A stretch of 64,000 bases of DNA, taken from NCBI RefSeq assembly GCF_005502275.1, contig NZ_SWLZ01000005.1:186001-250000 (forward strand), read 5' to 3'. A program made the position numbers and the translations under genes. The notes under the pieces were generated by a model. The model made no database searches, was not told the origin of the DNA, and saw nothing but the letters and a program-made list of their open reading frames with translations. Numbering within the stretch: the first letter of the stretch is position 1; each line of letters opens with the position of its first letter. Shown here in pieces: positions 61,149 to 64,000 of this stretch. The DNA is from Robertmurraya siralis (GTDB taxonomy: Bacteria; Bacillota; Bacilli; Bacillales; Cytobacillaceae).

Positions 61149-61341
61149 TGTCAAGATACAACATAGTTGCGGGAAATCGGCATTTTTGTCTCAATCAAAA
61201 AGCAGTGTTCAATCAATAAGTTTTACCCCATTAAAACGTTACTACAATAGCGTTTACAGCAATTTCCCCTCATGATATACTCACTGACAGCATGATCCAT
61301 TCACATCTGAGATATCCTAAGCAAAAGGAGAAACTGTAAAA

Positions 61342-62202
61342 ATGCGTAAAAGAACAAATGCAAACAATCCGAAGTGGGAGAAAGCTCTTGAATACATATA
61401 TATTTTAATCGGTTCTGCGGCAGTCGCTCTTTCTTTTAATTTATTTTTGCTTCCCAATCGAGTAGCATCAGGTGGAGTAAGCGGGATAAGTACAATAACG
61501 GATGCAGTCTTTAATTGGGAACCTGCTTATGTACAGTGGGCATTTAATATTCCTTTATTTATAGCTGGAGTCGTTTTTTTAGGAAAGCAGTATGGTTTAA
61601 AGACGTTGATCGGAACGATCTTTCTGCCATTTATCGTCTTCTTATCAAAGGATCTGGAGCCGTGGACGAACGATCCCTTGTTGGCTTCCTTATTTGGCGG
61701 AATTGGTGTCGGGTTCGGGCTTGGCATTGTTTTTCGTGGTAAAGGCTCAACAGGTGGAACCGACTTAGCTGCACAGATCATCCATAAATTTACGGGCCTT
61801 TCCCTTGGCACATGTGTAGCCATTATTGATGGGCTGATTGTCTTAACGGCAGCGACTGTTTTTGATATTGAAAGAGGTTTGTATGCCTTGATCGGTCTTT
61901 ACGTTACGAGTAAAACGATTGATTTAGTGCAGATTGGCTGGGGCAGGTCGAAGATGGTCATGGTCATTACCAATCATCAGCAAGAAGTTCGTGAAGGAAT
62001 TTTGAATAAAATTGATAGGGGCGTGACAAAACTATCAGCATACGGTGGTTATACGGATCAAGAAAGGCCGATCCTAATGTGTGTCGTCGATCAGACAGAG
62101 TTCACAAAATTGAAACAATTGGTGAAAAGCATTGATCCGACAGCCTTTGTCGTCGTAATGGACGCAGCAGAGGTGCTTGGAGAGGGTTTCAAACGAGTTT
62201 AG
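61342..62202 (+). CDS. yvjA: YitT family membrane protein (YvjA)
   Basis: 286 residues. Five to six hydrophobic segments in the first ~190 (ILIGSAAVALSFNLFLLP, VQWAFNIPLFIAGVVFLG, GGIGVGFGLGIVFRGKGSTGG in part) are followed by a soluble DUF2179 domain (VMVITNHQQEVREGILNKI, MCVVDQTEFTKLKQLV). The family is of unknown function; it is often called a membrane-bound regulator. AAAGGAG lies 11 bases ahead of the ATG. It has the same position as yvjA between prfB and cccB in B. subtilis. Confidence 0.88.
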   Translation: MRKRTNANNPKWEKALEYIYILIGSAAVALSFNLFLLPNRVASGGVSGISTITDAVFNWEPAYVQWAFNIPLFIAGVVFLGKQYGLKTLIGTIFLPFIVFLSKDLEPWTNDPLLASLFGGIGVGFGLGIVFRGKGSTGGTDLAAQIIHKFTGLSLGTCVAIIDGLIVLTAATVFDIERGLYALIGLYVTSKTIDLVQIGWGRSKMVMVITNHQQEVREGILNKIDRGVTKLSAYGGYTDQERPILMCVVDQTEFTKLKQLVKSIDPTAFVVVMDAAEVLGEGFKRV

Positions 62203-62254
62203 AATTGGTATAATTATGCCGTATATGTATTATTTACCTAGGGGGGTGTTGCAA

Positions 62255-62584
62255 TTGAAGAAGAAACTTCTTGCACTATTGATGGGTACTTCATTAGTAT
62301 TAGCTGCTTGTGGCGGCGGAGATGATGAAGCTAAGGAAAATACAGGTGACAAAGAGACTGCAAGCGTTGATGCAGAGCAAATTTATAATGAAAAAGGCTG
62401 TGTTGCTTGTCACGGTGGGGATTTGACTGGTGGAGTTGGTCCAGACCTAACAGCAGCGGGAGGACATTTATCGGCTGATGAAATTAAGGATGTTATTGTA
62501 AACGGAAGAGGCTCAATGGCCGCTCAGAATGTTTCTGATGAAGAAGCAAATGCGCTTGCCGATTGGCTTGCAGCAAAAAAATAA
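62255..62584 (+). CDS. cccB: Cytochrome c-551 lipoprotein CccB
   Basis: 109 residues. A lipoprotein signal (LKKKLLALLMGTSLVLAACG) anchors it to the outer face of the membrane. An acidic linker precedes the haem domain with the CxxCH motif GCVACHGGDLTGGVGPDL and the axial methionine near GSMAAQN. It carries electrons to the cytochrome oxidase. I use TTG at 62255 with GGGGGTG ahead. A terminator follows. A close paralog lies next to it. Confidence 0.92.
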   Translation: MKKKLLALLMGTSLVLAACGGGDDEAKENTGDKETASVDAEQIYNEKGCVACHGGDLTGGVGPDLTAAGGHLSADEIKDVIVNGRGSMAAQNVSDEEANALADWLAAKK

Positions 62585-62589
62585 TTATG

Positions 62590-62629
62590 AAAAACGTTCT
62601 GCCTCCTAATAGACAGAACGTTTTTTTAT
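62590..62629 (+). terminator. Terminator after cccB
   Basis: AACGTTCTG and CAGAACGTT form a perfect 9-bp stem, then a run of seven T. Confidence 0.9.
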
Positions 62630-62771
62630 GGATTGATTCAGATTATAACAATTATAAGAAAAGAATAAGTTCACTAAATTGCTACAAATTTACGCCCTAA
62701 AGCATGGGTGGCTTTTTTATAATATAAAGAGGAAATCATGCTATTTTCACAGAATTTAGGGGGAGTTGTTA

Positions 62772-63182
62772 TTGAAGAAACAGCATCTGGCAGTGTTAGC
62801 AGCACTTATAATCGTATTAATCGCTTTGGTCTTTTTCACTTTACAGAGTGAAAAAAATGATGGAGGTAACAATACAAACACAACCACTGAAACAAGCAAC
62901 AAGACGGAAACAAATAAAAATGATGATACTGATGAGCAAGCAGGCGATGAAGAAGAAGTGGTCAGCGTTGACTATGAAAAATCTTACGCTCAAAAATGTT
63001 CGACTTGTCATGGTGGAGATTTAACTGGTGGAGTCGGTCCTGAGTTAACACAAATCGGTGCCAAAATGTCAAAAGAGGAAATTGAGCAAATCATTCTTGA
63101 TGGAATCGGAATCATGCCGGGAGGTCAGTTGAAAGGTGAAGAAGCTTCAGCGGTCGCCGAATGGCTGGCAGATATGAAATAA
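62772..63182 (+). CDS. Membrane-anchored cytochrome c, tandem copy
   Basis: 136 residues. The start is TTG at 62772, six bases after AGGGGGAG; the TTG at 62766 abuts the site. A hydrophobic helix (LAVLAALIIVLIALVFFTL) replaces the lipobox of cccB. A Thr/Asn/Glu-rich linker follows (about 29-68), then the haem domain with CSTCHGGDLTGGVGPEL and an axial methionine in IGIMPGGQ. It is a duplicate of the neighbour with a changed anchor, as in the c-550 type of B. subtilis. Confidence 0.9.
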   Translation: MKKQHLAVLAALIIVLIALVFFTLQSEKNDGGNNTNTTTETSNKTETNKNDDTDEQAGDEEEVVSVDYEKSYAQKCSTCHGGDLTGGVGPELTQIGAKMSKEEIEQIILDGIGIMPGGQLKGEEASAVAEWLADMK

Positions 63183-63214
63183 AGTTAGGTACTGTAAGAT
63201 ATCGATGGACTTGA

Positions 63215-63256
63215 GCAAGCAAAGAAAAAGGACTCTTTTTCTTTGCTTGCTTTTTT
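63215..63256 (+). terminator. Strong terminator after the second cytochrome c
   Basis: A perfect 16-bp stem (63215-63230 and 63235-63250) with a GACT loop, followed by TTTTTT. Confidence 0.95.
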
Positions 63257-63926
63257 GCTTGTTTACAAAACGGTAGATTTGCTTGTGCTCACATCCAGCA
63301 ACCGCAAGCCTATGATGATGAACACGATGGAAAGCTCCTAAAAATGATCATTGAAGGACCAAGCTGCTTTCCGATTGTTCAAAGGCTCCCCTCACTTTTC
63401 TTTACATCTAACTCTCTCAAACTTCTAATCTCAGTAAAAACTCAGTACACCACGGTAAAACAAGGTGTTTCCGCCTTTGTACATCGAACTCCAGCGCCTG
63501 TCGCCTGATCCGATAAGTCATCGCAAAGCTATCGTAATTATCGAAAAAACAGGCCATTAGGCGATGAGCAAGGAGCTTGCACCTTGAATAAAACCAAGCA
63601 TAATTCAATCATCTCTTCGTAATAAAATGAGTGAGAATACTACATTTTTCGAGGACCCTCATCTTCATCACATCCAATATTCGCCAATTTTACCATTAAA
63701 ACTCATCGAAACTAGGTAAAATAGACGGTGTTCAGTTGGAAATTTTAGTGCAAAAATCCTTCTTTTTTGTAAAAAAATAGGGTTTTCCCCACTTTGAAAA
63801 GAAAATGTAATATTTTTTAAAGGGTGATCGACAAAATATGATGTTATAATGGGTTTGGCTACAAAAAAGAACAAAAATAATGAAAATGTTTATAAATATT
63901 ATAGAAAGTGCCTAAAGGTGATATAG
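63257..63926. other. Intergenic region before ftsE
   Basis: About 670 bases with no supported gene. A segment at about 63450-63600 resembles a repeat I associate with Bacillus genomes (GTACATCGAACTCCAGCGCC and the string CGATAAGTCATCGCAAAG). It gives a 63-residue minus-strand open frame, which I regard as non-coding. The last ~90 bases carry a TATAAT (63844-63849) that probably belongs to the ftsE promoter; no good -35 was found. Confidence 0.5.
63450..63600. repeat. Possible dispersed Bacillus-type repeat
   Basis: GTACATCGAACTCCAGCGCC (about 63479-63498) and the following CTGTCGCCTGATCCGATAAG resemble a short repeat that I have seen in many Bacillus intergenic regions. Only one copy lies in this window, so the claim rests on memory. 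Confidence 0.4.
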
Positions 63927-64000
63927 ATGATAGAAATGGAAGATGTGTATAAAAAGTACCCGAATGGTGTTGTCGCTGTTAGTGGACTCAGTGTGCGTAT
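63927..64000 (+). CDS. ftsE: Cell division ATP-binding protein FtsE (start only)
   Basis: The first 24 residues (MIEMEDVYKKYPNGVVAVSG, then LSVR) match the FtsE start. FtsE is the ATPase partner of FtsX and in Bacillus controls cell-wall hydrolysis and the onset of sporulation. AAAGGTGAT precedes the ATG. The gene runs off the window before its Walker A motif, so identity rests on the N-terminus and on the position after cccB. Confidence 0.85.
   Translation, partial: MIEMEDVYKKYPNGVVAVSGLSVR

Noticed and set aside
60745-61194. Minus-strand open frames of 149 and 108 residues with repeats of RLYRRKNNFFGVFPIISAKKQFF type.
   Set aside because: They run through the 40-bp tandem array, whose period is not a multiple of three, so all frames stay open by composition. 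There is no ribosome site or family match.
63417-63608. 63-residue minus-strand ORF.
   Set aside because: It lies in a likely dispersed Bacillus repeat, has no good ribosome site, and its Arg/Leu/Cys-rich sequence looks like translated repeat DNA.

Overview
The window looks like the chromosome of a low-G+C Gram-positive rod of the family Bacillaceae, outside the B. subtilis group proper. The basis is gene order. The backbone follows the order I remember for B. subtilis: yvyE, degS-degU, degV, comFA-comFC, yvyF, flgM, flgN, flgK, flgL, yviE, fliW, csrA, hag, flaG, fliD, fliS, fliT, hpf, secA, prfB, yvjA, cccB, ftsE. Genes have Bacillus-type ribosome binding sites, many TTG/GTG starts and intrinsic terminators. 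No rRNA, tRNA, transposase or CRISPR array was seen. Species assignment is inference.

Region by region. 1-5 kb: regulation (YigZ-type protein, DegS/DegU two-component pair, an unlisted 44-residue Sda-like kinase inhibitor, DegV). 5.2-8.1 kb: competence genes comFA and comFC (comFB is absent) and yvyF. 8.2-14.4 kb: an accessory flagellar block inserted between yvyF and flgM, with a 1122-residue FliK-like protein carrying five helical repeats, a stand-alone FlhB C-domain lacking the cleavage motif, a second FliS, a second flagellin and a YaaR-family protein. 14.7-21.4 kb: the core late flagellar genes, ending in hag, whose leader carries a 13-bp stem and a CsrA-type GGA hairpin.

21.6-44.2 kb: a flagellin glycosylation island between hag and flaG. 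It holds a complete pseudaminic acid set (PseB, C, H, G, I, F), UDP-glucose dehydrogenase, a 970-residue Maf-type glycosyltransferase with an unusual C-terminus, three enzymes sharing one small Rossmann-like domain, a GT2-TPR protein, a fatty-acid reductase-like block (ACP, SDR, AMP ligase, LuxE, LuxC), a second sugar epimerase and a DUF2920 hydrolase. The glycosyltransferase part (about 24.8-32.7 kb) is visibly more A+T-rich than the flanks. 44.3-47.6 kb: flaG-fliD-fliS-fliT-yjfB. 47.8-48.4 kb: hpf.

48.8-56.5 kb: an accessory segment with gamma-glutamyltransferase and a split ChrA transporter (YwrD-YwrB-YwrA-like), a sigma-D-driven lipoprotein/chemoreceptor operon on the minus strand, a SEC-C protein and two small ORFs. 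57.0-64.0 kb: secA, prfB with its programmed frameshift, yvjA, two tandem cytochromes c and the start of ftsE.

Seven sigma-D-type promoters (about TAAA-N15-CCGATAT) tie the motility genes together, including the accessory flagellin block, an unknown gene after hag, and the chemoreceptor operon. Non-coding DNA holds two repeat systems: a dispersed hairpin family (five copies) and several intergenic arrays with a 20-21 bp period. The strongest candidates for undescribed biology are the second flagellin export block and the LuxCE/ACP acyl module embedded in the pseudaminic acid island.
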